NCBI GenBank assembly: GCA_907163375.1
Contig: CAJQUW010005364.1
Location: 146,902 to 210,901, forward strand
Direction of reading: 5' to 3'
DNA: 64,000 nucleotides
Source: Prostheceraeus crozeri
Lineage: Eukaryota; Platyhelminthes; Polycladida; Euryleptidae
In this document: one piece after another, positions 10,454-21,328 of the stretch
How the letters are laid out: every line of letters begins with the position of its first letter
How positions within the stretch are numbered: position 1 is the first letter of the stretch
The notes under the pieces: generated by a model
What the model was told of the DNA's origin: nothing
Databases searched by the model: none
Seen by the model: the letters and a program-made list of their open reading frames with translations, nothing else
Translations under genes and position numbers: made by a program

Positions 10454-13400
10454 GGTATATTAGGTAGAGTGGCAACTCTGCATTTATTGAATCCCAAATG
10501 TGTACACACTTTCGATTTAATTAAATGAACTCAAGGGGAAATAGTTCGTAATTGTTACCAAATGTGAGATATTCAAATTTTTCCAGTTTTGAAGAAATTA
10601 TAACGGAATTGAGTGTTCATGATTGTAATGCAGAAGGAATGATGGTATTTTACAGATTCTCAGTGTCATGACAGCCTTGGAGATTTAATGTTTGTTAAAT
10701 TACCAATTCGATGAGTTCCTACTACTTTCATGCTGAACCTCAAGAGTATTTTCTTAGGCGTGATCATGTCACAGGCAACCTGCCACTGGCAGAGCAAAAT
10801 CACATAATCAAAGACATTGATTTCAATTAACTTTGAAAGATGTAAATGGGTCCACATCATTATTCAGATTCAAGAAATAAAGCATGAATTTAGTGAATCA
10901 TAAAAATATGCCGGTGAAAATTGATGTAAAAACTTGAAATTTCAGCCAAGAAAGCACGAATAATATCGCGATCTTTTCATGAAGACTTTCATTATTATAC
11001 AATTCATGAGATTTCCTTGATAATCAGCTTCATTTCCGATTAGTTAACCCTTATCCTCGCATCCCCTACATTTTGTATTAAAGCAAAATTTAAGATCAAA
11101 TAAAATTTTACTAATCAATGCTAGAACACTGGGATTATAGAATGATGAGCATAGGTTAGTATAGTTCATCTACCTACAAAATTTTGGTTCTAGTTGGTAT
11201 ATCCTAGAAAATATTCATAGATACTACCTCAACCTCGCATCCCCTACATTCTGTAGTGAGCCAAAAAGAAGATGAAATCATAAGAGTTTGACTATACTCT
11301 CAATCATAGACCACACACAATGTCTATGAACGCATTTAAAACTTAAAACGTTCAACTTATTCAAACTTGCTTGACTGCTATATATTCTGTCATAACGTCT
11401 ACTGCCACATTGTAATTCACAAATGATGAAGTTTTTGCAACTCTATGAGCCATCGAAAGTATTGAAATCATTTTCAGATCTAGCTTACTAGTACCGAAAA
11501 TAGTTTTACTCCCAGTAATTTACATTCTAAATATTGATACGAAAAACAACTCCCAGTAACCCTTCATGAAGATCTCACAGCAATCAATAGAATGCATGTA
11601 TAAATTCTAAGCTACCATAGATATTTCATTCAATTATGACAGTCAATTATCGCTTTTGCACCACCAGAAAGATCAACGTGATCGCCAATGAATTGAAGTG
11701 ACGACAGTGGAGACAAATTTAACGCATGGCATAGATATCTGCATTCAATAATTCATATTCTAGAAGTCATAAATGCAAGTCAAATTGCCAGTAACAATAT
11801 TCATCAATGAGACTGTCAATGACATGGAGTGATTACAATAGCGACACATTCAGCACATGGCCTAGAGATCTGACAAGCAATAGACTGTTGCTATAGAAGC
11901 TTGTGAGCCGGGGGGAACGCTGAACACTCAATGGCGTAATGCACTATTATAGACATGTAATGTTCTATGTTTGAGAGTTGAATCTCAATCAAATCGAATC
12001 GCAATATCACTTCCGCGTTTTCTGATTGGTTCGCTGACTGCTGCTGTTGAATACAGGTCATCGAACTACCAAGCCACATCACTTTGTAAACATGCCTCGA
12101 ACCACCCGTTACTCTGCTGCGCAAGCATTGAAGCTTATTTGGAATACAGATGAAGATTCAACTATCTCTAACGAGGAGGAGGAAGAAAATATTGCTCATG
12201 GCGCTGTAAATGAAGAAGACCAGGAAAATCTATTCGATGATGATCAAGATGGTGACGCAGCAACTGGCGACTCAGAAGTGGATGATTGTGATGAGGGGGA
12301 CATTCCTGTATTTGTAGATGACGGATCGGACTCTGACTCTGAAACGTTGGATGACGATACTGTTGATCAAGTTGTTGTAAATAACATCGCATATTCTCGC
12401 AACCCATTCCAATCACGTCGATGGAACCGAAATATCGTTGAACGACGCAATCAAATAGCTCATCCGCAGTCAGCTTTGGAAGCATTCAATCTGTTCTTAT
12501 CAGAAGGAATAATTCGTGAAGTTTTGCGTTTCACTAATAGGAAAGTAACAGATATTCGCCGCAGTGTTACCAGAATCACTGGTTATATGAATCACTTCAC
12601 TTATGAGATATGTGCGTGCCTGGGAATCCTTTTGCGCGCCGGGCTTGATCGAGACAATTTTACGAGCTTGCCTGAACTCTGGAATCCAAAGGAAGGTCGG
12701 CCTTTCTACAGGGCCGTGACGTCTTTGAACAGAATGCAGTTTTTTTTGAGGTGCATCCGATTCGACAACTTCAGAAATCGAGCTGAAAGACAGGTGGTGA
12801 ATCGGTTGGCGGCTATCAGTGACGTATGGGATCAATTTGTCAGTAATCTACGTCGACCCTACTCTCCTGGCGACACACTTGCTGTTGATGAGCTGCTCCT
12901 CGGCTATAGGGGTTGCATTCCCGGCCGGACCTACTTACCGTCTAAACCCGCCAAATACGGGCTAAAGATCTTTTGGTTAGCTGAATCCGTTACTTGCTAC
13001 GCTCTCAATGCGCAGATCTATTCAGGAAGACGCCCAGGTGAGCCTCCACACACGAACATTGGTCGAGATGTTGTTCTGGATCTCACCGAACCTTTCTATC
13101 GATCTGGTCAGGATATCGTTACCGACAACTATTTCACCTCCCAGCAACTGGGGCCTATTTCATAAAACACTGATAACTGATAAAATCAACTGATAAATCA
13201 GTAACCTATTTCATAAAACAACGGAGGCAGTTCAATATCTATGAACTGACAAAATCGTTGATATCATTCTGATAAAACCGAACTGATAGATCTCTCTTTC
13301 ATAAACAATCACTGACAGAACGCTAAAATAGAATTCCCTGCGAAAGTAGGTCAGATCAAGAAACGGTACTGATAAATCACATGACTGTTGTGTTAATCTT

Positions 13401-13509
13401 CTATCAATTGATGAAAATGTCAATTTCATAAACATTGAATCGACTGACAACTGTTAAATTTCACTGATAAAAGCGAGTAGAATTTTGTCAGTCACAGAGG
13501 CATGATAAA

Positions 13510-14547
13510 ATGAATTTGCTTGATATTATTGGGGAGTTTGAAAACCGCAGGCCGAGAATATTTTTGAACAGAGAGCATTTTGACACTGACTTCGACTTTC
13601 ATCAGCGTTTCAGAATGCAAGAGAGTACTTACGAAGCATTAGAGGAAGTTATCGGTCCTCTCCTCAAGCATGAGACAGAAAGGAACCATGCTCTTTCCCC
13701 AATGGAACAAATCTTAAGCTGCATTCGATTTTTTGCGACCAACAGCTTTTATCATGTGTTAAGGGATGCACACGGACCGTCAGAGTCGACAATTTGTCGC
13801 TGCGTTCAGAGAGTCACGTCCGCTGTAAACGACAATATGTTCAAAGAATATGTTCGATTCCCGTCGGACTGTAATAAGGTCAGACAGGACTTCTATGAAG
13901 TTGCAGGCATGCCTTCAGTCTGTGGAGTTGTTGATGGAACTCTGATCGACATTGAAAGACCGACGTTTCATGAGGAGCAGTTTGTGGATCGCCAAGGAAA
14001 TCACTCTCTCGATGTGATGCTAATCTGCGGCCCTAACAACGAATTTTTTTATTGCAATTCTTCTTGGCCGGGAAGCGTGAATGATGCCAGAGTTTTGCGC
14101 AATAGCAATATTTTCCGTGCATCAAATGAAAATTTTCGTTTTTTCCCTGGTGGTGTCATACTTGGAGACTATATATATCCCTGTCTTGACTGGCTAATTC
14201 CTCCCTTGCTGTGCAATCCCTCTGCAGATGTTGCCATTGAAAGCTTCAATCGCTCACATAGAAAGACCCGATGCATTATTGAGCGCAGCATCGGGATACT
14301 GAAGAATCGCTTCCCATGTTTGCGACAGAAGCTAAGTGTGAAGTCTGCTACGCTCGCTGCTGAGATTGTCAAGGCATGTGTAACATTGCACAATTTCTGT
14401 ATCGCAAAAGGCGATTCAATGGATCCTACGGATGCCATCTCAGAGCAGACATCAACATCGGCTGAAACATGGCTTTCGAGTGGACTCGAGTTTCAAGAGA
14501 GAACTGAGAGGAGAAGACAACTTGTTGATAATTTCAGACAACCATGA
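13510..14547 (+). CDS. Harbinger (HARBI1-like) DDE transposase
   Basis: 345-residue nuclease, the usual length for this family. The HARBI1 relative fold: an N-terminal helix-turn-helix region (MEQILSCIRFFATNSFYHVL, SESTICRCVQRV), then the RNase-H-like DDE core with Asp142 (GVVDGTLIDI), the characteristic WPGSVNDARV block, Asp220 (ILGDYIYP) and Glu258 (RCIIERSIGILKNRF), and finally the LHNFCI motif near residue 288. All three acidic residues are present and no stop interrupts. The ATG at 13,510 follows GATAAA and is the first in frame. It acts with the divergent Myb-like protein encoded at 15,181-15,753, which in this family delivers the transposase to the nucleus and the transposon ends. Confidence 0.93.
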   Translation: MNLLDIIGEFENRRPRIFLNREHFDTDFDFHQRFRMQESTYEALEEVIGPLLKHETERNHALSPMEQILSCIRFFATNSFYHVLRDAHGPSESTICRCVQRVTSAVNDNMFKEYVRFPSDCNKVRQDFYEVAGMPSVCGVVDGTLIDIERPTFHEEQFVDRQGNHSLDVMLICGPNNEFFYCNSSWPGSVNDARVLRNSNIFRASNENFRFFPGGVILGDYIYPCLDWLIPPLLCNPSADVAIESFNRSHRKTRCIIERSIGILKNRFPCLRQKLSVKSATLAAEIVKACVTLHNFCIAKGDSMDPTDAISEQTSTSAETWLSSGLEFQERTERRRQLVDNFRQP

Positions 14548-15180
14548 CTTGAGTGTTTGACCTTAAAACAATATAATATACTGTATATTACTGGAATTCA
14601 AGTTGCTTTGTTCATCGATTAAGAGATGGTTTTTAGAGTTATGTTTAGCACTGTGCAATTTACGGAAAACACAAAAAGATGTCCATGTATTTGAGCAAAA
14701 TTTTAATACAAATAAAATACAAAAAAATTCTCCTGAAATTCTCCTGAAATAATTACGAATTATGACAAAGTATTCATCAACAATTGAACCAATTGGATTT
14801 TCAATTCATTAAGTATTTATTCAAGAACTCAGATATAGCACGGGGTTTCACGGATATAACAATCAGCATTTCGTACCAGATAACTTTCATTCTGAAATTC
14901 ATTTGTATTATTCTTATGAGGTTTCAGAGATATAACAAACGATTAAAACTGCCTTCATAAATGATAACTGGAATGGGTTGTGCGGATGGAGGTTGGAGAA
15001 TTCATGCTTGCGAGTAGGTAGGTCTACTCTTGTTTCCTAATTTTGTTATGAAGCATTATAATGCACAATTTCTCAAATTATATTTCCTAAGACAATTTCG
15101 ATGAGGCATGTCAAAAACACTCTATTTGATAACAAATTATTTATTATAACAATGAAAATGAAAATGAAAATTCCAAATGA

Positions 15181-15753
15181 TCAGTCACTATCGGAGTCCG
15201 ACACTTGTCTCTTTAAGATCTTTATTTCGAGCCGTAATTTCTTGTTCTTTAGCCTCAAGTGCTCCAATAACAATTCATCTTTCTCCACTTCAACTGCTCT
15301 CTTTCCGGTTTTCCTCTTTGCTACACACTTCGTGATCTGTCCAGCTGAGACAACGTTGTCACTGGTGGTCGCTTGAAGTTGCACAACCTCAGTCTCTGTG
15401 ACTCGGAGACCTCGCATGATTGGGCTCTCCCTACCAATAATGGCAAGCACCATTTCGTCTGCTTCAGACAACTTCTTGTCGACACCCCCATCGCTGCCGG
15501 TTTGTCGACGGTTATCAACTTTTTTCATGGTTGATCCACGAATATTCCTCCACACCACGTCTCTCCAAACTTCACTTTCTTTCTTGATGCCATTCGATTC
15601 CATAACAGATTTTATTTCCTCCCAAGCCAATTTCTTCTTCCTTTTTCCTTCAGCGAAGTCATTGAAGCTGCCGAATAATATGTTGTTGCGACTCAGAATT
15701 TCTTTAAGAAGCAATAGTTTCTGTTCTGCGGATAACATGACGTTCAATATCAT
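15181..15753 (-). CDS. Harbinger accessory Myb/SANT-like DNA-binding protein
   Basis: 190 codons on the minus strand, converging on the transposase. The N-terminal about 80 residues resemble the Myb/SANT-like (NAIF1/MADF-like) domain seen in second ORFs of Harbinger elements: LLLLKEILSRNNILFGSF, LAWEEIKSVMESNGI, SEVWRDVVWRNIR. The C-terminal part is a charged coiled coil (LLLEHLRLKNKKLRLEIKIL) ending in acidic SDSDSD. Known role in the family: transposase partner that binds the transposon ends and promotes nuclear import. The start could be 15,753 or Met at 15,738; the second fits better with other family members. Frame is intact. Confidence 0.8.
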   Translation of the reverse strand: MILNVMLSAEQKLLLLKEILSRNNILFGSFNDFAEGKRKKKLAWEEIKSVMESNGIKKESEVWRDVVWRNIRGSTMKKVDNRRQTGSDGGVDKKLSEADEMVLAIIGRESPIMRGLRVTETEVVQLQATTSDNVVSAGQITKCVAKRKTGKRAVEVEKDELLLEHLRLKNKKLRLEIKILKRQVSDSDSD

Positions 15754-17160
15754 TCATCAACAATAATTTTCTTGACCAAGCACTTCTTATAAAAGTCTGT
15801 TGTATCGCCAATCAGACAAAGGTTGCATAGCGACGATGCTGCATAATCAGACACAAATATAGGTCAAATGACGTGCAACAGACAAGCATTTTATCAGCTA
15901 TCTGTTACTTCTATCACTCGTTTATGAAATTGACATTCTATCAGTTGATAACTTACAACTGATAACTGTCAACTGATAACTGATAGCTGATAAAAGTTTT
16001 ATGAAATAGGCCCCTGGCTATGGACTCACTCTTTTGGGTACAATTCGATCGCATCGACGGGAAATACCGGCACACATGAAAACAGCTCAGCAGCGAGCTG
16101 TCCACTCAAGTATTTTTATTCATGATCATGAAAATAAGATCTTTTTAGTGTCATACATACGTAAAAAAGGCAAAAATGTTTTGATGTTGAGTTCCTCGCA
16201 CAGCGGAAACGGAATTGTACCGGAAATGAACAACAAGCCGCAATTGATTATGGATTACAACGTGGGAAAAGGAGCAGTAGACCAACTGGATGAAAACGTA
16301 GCCGAGTTCACATGCAAGAGAAAGACTGTCCGATGGCCGCTCTTGGTTTGGTATAACATGCTCGATGTTGCCGCATATAATGGATACTTACTCTGCAAGT
16401 TTGACAATAATGCAGTTGAAAGACGAAAATATTTGAAGGATCTAACCTACCAATTAGTGTACAATTTTGCGTGCCAACGGAATGCTAACAAAAATCTTCC
16501 ATCTGAAAGCAAACAAGCCGCTGAAATTCTTGGATTCAAAATCCTTAATCCTGCAGTCACTCCACTTAATGACCAAAGTGCTAAGGGTTGCTTTGTGTGC
16601 AAAAAAATACACGAAATAAATGCGATGCCTGTATGAGAGCAATTTGCCCAAATCATCGTGTGATAATAAAGTCTTCGAAGTGTCAGTACTGTTAGTCGTC
16701 CTCTACTATAATTCAATATTCACTCACAACTTCATTTCTAAATTGTCAATATGACCCTATGAGTTGTATATTAGTTCAATGATATGTAATTATGGCTTAT
16801 GACCTTTCGTTCTGTAACATTAAAAACATTTTAAAAGGATCAAATATGACTTTTACAGGTAACTACAAAATGTAGTGGATGCTAGGTTAAGGTATATTCA
16901 TTTCCGTGCGAGGATAAGGGTTAAGATGCTTATTAGCAACTATTCATTCCTTTTGATATCCGACTTGTTTCATACTACTTATTTAGGAGTCATCTCGGTA
17001 GTATGTAAATTGGCAAATTTTGACTTTTTTAAAACTGCTCAAATATTTTTGGACCACGGGAACGTAATCTACACAGGAAACTGAATCTTTTCATGTAAAA
17101 ATTCTCTCTGTATACACATACCTTTTAGGGTCGACACTCTACCTATATATCCCTACTCTA

Positions 17161-18370
17161 AGGACAAGTTAGTTGAGTGCTTTGGTGAAGGTCAGCATGC
17201 GCATCGTCCACATGGCTCGACGACAAGCGCCGTAGTTCCCATTCAGGATCATATTTCCACATCCCTTGACTCAAGAAGCACATTGACTATGCGTATGATA
17301 TGTCTGGATACTTCAAAGGCATTTGATCGATTGCGACATAATCGTTTATTGAATTTTCTATCATCGATGGGACTTAATTCTGGTTTTCTGAATTGGTTGT
17401 TGTCGTATCTCATCTCCCGATCTTTTCAGGTGAAAATTAATGGTAAATGTGGCTCCGTGGTTGATATACTCTCAGGAGCTCCGCAAGGCTCAGTTTTGGG
17501 ACACTACCTCTTCATTGCGTTTATGGGTTCATTTGATTTTAGTGCAGACCACATCAAATGTGTGAAATATGCCGATGAAGTGACAATAATGGGACTACTG
17601 AATCTCATGAACAGATTTTGTTGTCCTTATCAGACATTGTATTGAAGGTTCAAAATATGCTTTGAATATTTCTTGCTCCGCGTACATCATTGAAATATCC
17701 TGTTTAGGTTCCTTCTAATTTTGTCAGCGTTGATTTTGTTCGAATTCTTGATGTCACGTTTACAAATAGGCTAACGTGGAATTTGTATGTAAGTGACATT
17801 TTGAAGAAGGGGTTCGCCGTCTTTACCGGTACATCATCCGTTGTCTGCGTCAGACTTTGGGGAACCATGAACTAATTGTAATTTTCCATGCAATCATCAC
17901 TTCCTTATTTACTTTTGTATCACCGGTTTTTGGTCATCCTTCTAAAACCTTGACTGAAAAGACTGATCGTTTTTTTTCAGAAGATCACACCGTTTAATTT
18001 GTGGACGTGAGTGTGAATGTGGCAAGTCTGACCTGTTTTCGGACATGTTACTTCGAATTTGGTTGAATTTTTTGCATAACACTGTGAAGCTAACTCTTGT
18101 CATCTGCTACATAACTTTGTGCCAAGTCGCTTGAGAATCAGTGATCACTTTTCGATTCCTTTATCGCGTACTGCCAGACGATCAAACTCTTTTTACCCTT
18201 GGATTTGTGTGGAAGCAAATGAGTCTTTGTACAAAATTTAGCCAGCATTATTATTCTCTTACTGAATACTTTGTCACATTATCATCTACACGTACTTGAT
18301 TATTGCATTGAATGCTGTATTGATGATTTCCATTATTCTAAATATAAACACATCTCTCTCTCTCTCTCAG
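17161..18370 (+). pseudogene. Non-LTR reverse transcriptase, 3' part of the interrupted gene
   Basis: Continuation of the RT broken at 10,453. Visible: GEGQHAHRP, motif A (MICLDTSKAFDRLRHNRLL, 17,303), motif B (SGAPQGSVLGHYLF, 17,476), motif C region altered (KYADEV in place of YADD, about 17,566, so the second catalytic Asp is replaced by Glu), then a frame-broken thumb (YIIRCLRQTLGNHELIVIFHAIITSLF, 17,825-17,930). The 3' untranslated tail ends in (CT)n at 18,354-18,369. The modified active site and several stops make it inactive. Confidence 0.8.
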
Positions 18371-20040
18371 TGCAATCACGAAATCCAACGCATCTGTTTC
18401 AACTTAAAACGGGACGGATTCATCCATGGCAGTAACCACTGAGCTCTCAATTTCTTCTTTCAATTCTGAGAATGCCCTTTCTGCGTCCGAAGAAATGCGA
18501 ATTGTCGTTGTGATGCGCAGAGGATCAATTTTGCTCGAAAAACTTTTGATCCACTTTGATTAATATGTCAAAAGACCAAGAGCATAGAGTAGGGATATGT
18601 AGAGTGTCGACTCAAAAAATATCTGTATACAGTGAAAATTTTTATATCAGAAGATTCAGTTTTCTGTGGAGATTACGTTCCCGTGGTCCAAAAAATTATT
18701 TATGCAGTTTTAAAAGAGTCAAAATTTGCCAATTTATATACTGCCGCAATGACTCTCCTATATAAGTAGTATGAAGCAAGTTAGATATCAAAATGAATGA
18801 ATATTTGTTAATAAGCATCCTAGCTAAGCGTAAATTAAACTGATTATCAAGGGAATATTATGATCCGTATCATAATGGAAGTCTTCATGAAAGAGTCTCA
18901 ATGTTATTCGTGCTTTCTTGGCTGAAATTTCAAGTTTTTACATCAATTTTCACCGGCATATTTTTATGATTCACTAAATTCATGCTTTATTTCTTGAATC
19001 TGAATAATGATGTGGACCCATTTACATCTTTCAAAGTTAATTGAAATCAATGTCTTTGATTATGTGATTTTGCTCTGCCAGTGGCAGGTTGCCTGTGACA
19101 TGATCACGCCTAAGAAAATACTCTTGAGGTTCAGCATGAAAGTAGTAGGAACTCATCGAATTGGTAATTTAACAAACATTAAATCTCCAAGGCTGTCATG
19201 ACACTGAGAATCTGTAAAATACCATCATTCCTTCTGCATTACAATCATGAACACTCAATTCCGTTATAGTTTCTTCAAAACTGCAAAAATTTGAATATCT
19301 CACATTTGGCAACAATGACCAACTGTATCGCCCACGAGTTCATTTGATAAAATCGAAAGTGTATACGCATTTGGGATTCAATAAATGCGGAGTTACCACT
19401 CTACCTAATATACCTACTGATGACCAAGAGAGTTCTCCGAAGGCTCTTCATTTTTCATGGAATCGGCGATTCATGCAGCGGTCGTAATTTCTGGTTCTCT
19501 ATCACATACCCGAGAATGCGTCGAAAAATTGCATTTCTTGTCATTGTAGGTTAAATTCCTTTGTTTGGCAATTTCCGGCTTGACCTTGCGGCAATTGGCT
19601 TTCAGTCGGAGGATAGATGTACAAAGAGTTCTGGAGGGTCGATCATCATTGGAGTTAGACCACAGATTAGGATAGGAGGCAAAGAACCATTTTACCTAAA
19701 AGTCAAGCTTTAATGTTGTTTTTGGAAGTCTTCCAGGTACCACGTCTGCGCAAAGACCGGGAAGAATTGAAAGCTTGAATGCTGGATGAGTCCTGTCACA
19801 ATCCATGACAGGGATTCCGACGCCATCAACACAGATTTTATTGCTGCAATTCGACGCAAGGATAATCGATCCGCAATTTTAGGATGAATGAAGCTTCTAC
19901 GAGTTTTGCTACCGCTATCGAAGATTCCTTCAATTTCGTTTCCATCAACTGACATTTTCTTTATTTTCATTTTTTTCATTATTGCATGTGATAAAGACAG
20001 GAACACCGGCAAGGGTGATGCTGATGTTGCAGATGTATAA
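18371..20040 (-). pseudogene. Ty3/gypsy-like LTR retrotransposon pol remnant, split by a MITE
   Basis: Minus-strand pol fragments. Protease region at 19,710-20,012: VDGNEIEGIFDSGSK with the Asp-Ser-Gly active triad and SFIHPKIADRLSL. Towards lower coordinates come pre-RT residues (DFQKQH, LTPMMIDPPELFVHLSSD) with in-frame stops. After an internal deletion come LRRTL, then the MITE, then the RNase H entry region SSDAERAFSELKEEIESSVV and VETDALDFVIA (18,371-18,545). Most of the RT is missing. The protein context shows directly that the MITE duplicated 8 bases on entry. No LTRs are recognised. Confidence 0.7.
18583..19422 (-). mobile_element. MITE-like element (copy 2), 840 bp, with 8-bp target duplications
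   Basis: Inverted relative to copy 1. Termini CATAGAGTAGGG and CCTACTGATG; direct duplication ACCAAGAG at 18,575-18,582 and 19,423-19,430, inside a gypsy pol gene whose frame reads through once the insert and one duplication are removed. The left 250 bp match the right arm of copy 1 and the right 570 bp match its left arm. At about 18,820-18,840, where copy 1 has TTAA-piggyBac-TTAA, this copy has uninterrupted sequence. No coding capacity: the identical short open frames at 10,666-10,860 and 19,007-19,201 are just repeat sequence. Confidence 0.85.
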
Positions 20041-20395
20041 AAATATCATTTAATCAACCTTCCGTTACAGCGCGTCGTGGTCACAAATTACCGTCCCGGA
20101 GCTACATATATAGTTATTATGGTGTACATATATTTTACGTGCATTAGTAAATTATAAAGATAGTTTGATCGTACAAATCCGAAAGACTTTCCTAATAATA
20201 CACATCCTACATCGAACATTCTCCTTCTGTATCCTACTTCATATCTAAATTGCTCATAGTCTGTATAGTTCTGATGCGCAAAAGTTGAAGCTATCTAAGG
20301 TTTCAAGTGCGAGAGAATGAAAAGTGGAATGAGGCTTTAGATTTTGATCAATTCCTTGATATTGATGTCAACTAAGAATGAATATTTTATTTTCA

Positions 20396-20758
20396 GATAG
20401 ATTTGAAGTACACACTCTTGAGTTCCTCGAGCCACAAACATTGCGGCAGGGCTTTGTGCACGCTCGTATCCGTAGCAATTGCTATTTTCCGAAACGTGGA
20501 TTTAAAGGATTTTCCGAAGTTTATAAAATAAATCCCTTAAGGTGGAACACCAATCAGCATCGCGGGTGGAAGACTGAATTTACTATGAAGAAAATTATAA
20601 ACTACATATTTTTTGAGAAAGGCACAAACCTTCTTCCATTCAAGTTTTCCTATTGGTACCCAGGTACCAGAAAAGAAATTTATGTGAATCTCACGAAACC
20701 TGTGTCATTACGTAAGTTGAAGCAAATTCCATGTTTTGTACACACCATCATTGCCTGA
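20396..20758 (+). CDS. Possible terminal exon of an unknown host gene
   Basis: A 120-codon open stretch ending in TGA at 20,756-20,758. It is preceded by a good 3' splice site (TATTTTATTTTCAG ending at about 20,395), which is why I take it as an exon rather than starting at the upstream ATG. The residue composition is protein-like and basic/aromatic (GFKGFSEVYKINPLRWN, FSYWYPGTRKEIYVNL). I do not recognise the family, and no partner exon is identified upstream, where transposon remnants occupy the sequence. It may equally be a fragment of an unrecognised element. Confidence 0.3.
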   Translation, partial: DRFEVHTLEFLEPQTLRQGFVHARIRSNCYFPKRGFKGFSEVYKINPLRWNTNQHRGWKTEFTMKKIINYIFFEKGTNLLPFKFSYWYPGTRKEIYVNLTKPVSLRKLKQIPCFVHTIIA

Positions 20759-21066
20759 CAAGTGATTAAAAAAAAACGCTTATCAAATGCGCTACAAATC
20801 CTTATCTATGAGACCACAAAATATCCTTGAAACACAAATAGCTTTTAAAAGCTTCCTGATAAAATCTTAATTAGAATCCTGATCAATACTTAACAAAAAT
20901 GTTTGAAAAGTCTGGTAGGAACAAAACGAAGGCCGAGGAAAATTAAATCAGTTATCTAGCTTATTTCTTGCAATAGTTCACACTATAAGTCACAAAGTCC
21001 TATTAAAAGGTACAGCATACTCCGTCCAATTTTTAAGTTATATATTCGTATGAAAAGGTACATAAA

Positions 21067-21327
21067 TAGCAGGCGTCCAACGCCTTCAAAAATTAGCAAA
21101 GCAACACAACTTTATAAGTAAGCCGACTTACTGCTGCTGTCCATGACTGTCGGCTCTAAACTGCCTCCATGGCCAAACACTTGACCCGCTGCTAAAATAG
21201 CAGGCGTCGAACGCCTTCAAAAATTAGCAAAGCAACACAACTTTATAAGTAAGCCGACTTATTGCTGCTGTCCATGACTGTCGGCTCTAAACTGCCTCCA
21301 TGGCCAAACACTTGACCCGCTGCTGCT
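21067..21327. repeat. Tandem duplication, two 131-bp units
   Basis: Two nearly identical copies starting TAGCAGGCGTC at 21,067 and 21,198 and ending TTGACCCGCTGCT. Only a few bases differ. The second copy abuts the TA at the left end of the Tc1-like element. The near identity suggests a recent duplication. Bases 20,760-21,066 contain no recognisable feature. Confidence 0.85.
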
Positions 21328-21328
21328 A

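Larger units (their letters stand above)
13151..16013. mobile_element. PIF/Harbinger transposon, 2.86 kb, apparently complete
   Basis: Perfect inverted termini GGGCCTATTTCATAAAAC and GTTTTATGAAATAGGCCC, continuing inward as runs of TGATAACTGATAAA-like repeats, and flanked by the 3-bp duplication CTG (13,148-13,150 and 16,014-16,016). Three-base duplications and a GGGCCT..TTTCA terminus are typical of this superfamily. It carries the usual two genes, transposase and a Myb/MADF-type accessory protein, facing each other. Bases 14,548-15,180 between their 3' ends are AT-rich and non-coding. Both frames are open, so this is likely one of the youngest insertions here. Confidence 0.92.
12092..16636 (+). 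pseudogene. piggyBac transposase, disrupted by a Harbinger insertion
   Basis: DDD cut-and-paste transposase. The N-terminal part (12,092-13,150) has a strongly acidic leader (EEEEEN, DDDQDGD), then the conserved core with first catalytic Asp in LAVDELLLGYRG, the hallmark LPSKPAKYGLKIFWL, NIGRDVVLDL and the second Asp in IVTDNYFTS. The C-terminal part (16,016-16,636) has GTIRSHRR, the third catalytic Asp region MDYNVGKGAVDQLD, KRKTVRWPLLVWYNMLD and ends with a short Cys tail (GCFVCKKIHE). ATG at 12,092 is chosen because family proteins begin shortly before the acidic region. Removing the insert leaves the halves out of frame, with a few residues missing, so a small lesion accompanied insertion. 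Confidence 0.9.
11048..16920 (+). mobile_element. piggyBac-family DNA transposon, 5.87 kb with nested Harbinger
   Basis: The termini are CCCTTATCCTCGCATCCC at 11,048 and its inverse TGCGAGGATAAGGG ending 16,920, each bordered by TTAA (11,044-11,047 and 16,921-16,924), the invariant piggyBac target. Further inside are matching inverted subterminal repeats around CCCCTACATTTTGTA (about 11,063; again at about 11,236) and TACAAAATGTAGTGG (about 16,864). The transposase runs left to right and is split by a Harbinger. Copy 2 of the surrounding MITE shows the unoccupied site (CTAG where TTAA stands here), fixing the boundaries. Bases 11,070-12,090 and 16,640-16,900 are non-coding arms. Confidence 0.9.
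10445..17160. mobile_element. MITE-like element (copy 1) carrying piggyBac and Harbinger insertions
   Basis: The ends are inverted repeats: CATAGAGTAGGTATATTAGG at 10,445 and, on the minus strand from the right end, TAGAGTAGGGATATATAGG. Without the nested piggyBac it is about 840 bp, the size of copy 2 at 18,583-19,422, to which both arms are clearly homologous (10,445-11,043 matches the right arm of copy 2 inverted, 16,925-17,160 the left arm). It encodes nothing convincing. Copy 2 has 8-bp target duplications, so a hAT-type or other 8-bp duplicating transposase is likely. Around copy 1 no matching duplication remains, and a few RT codons are missing. Confidence 0.75.

Noticed and set aside
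10666-10860. 64-residue protein found twice (also 19,007-19,201)
   Set aside because: Identity reflects the two MITE copies; the frame has no upstream signals and both copies are within non-coding arms.
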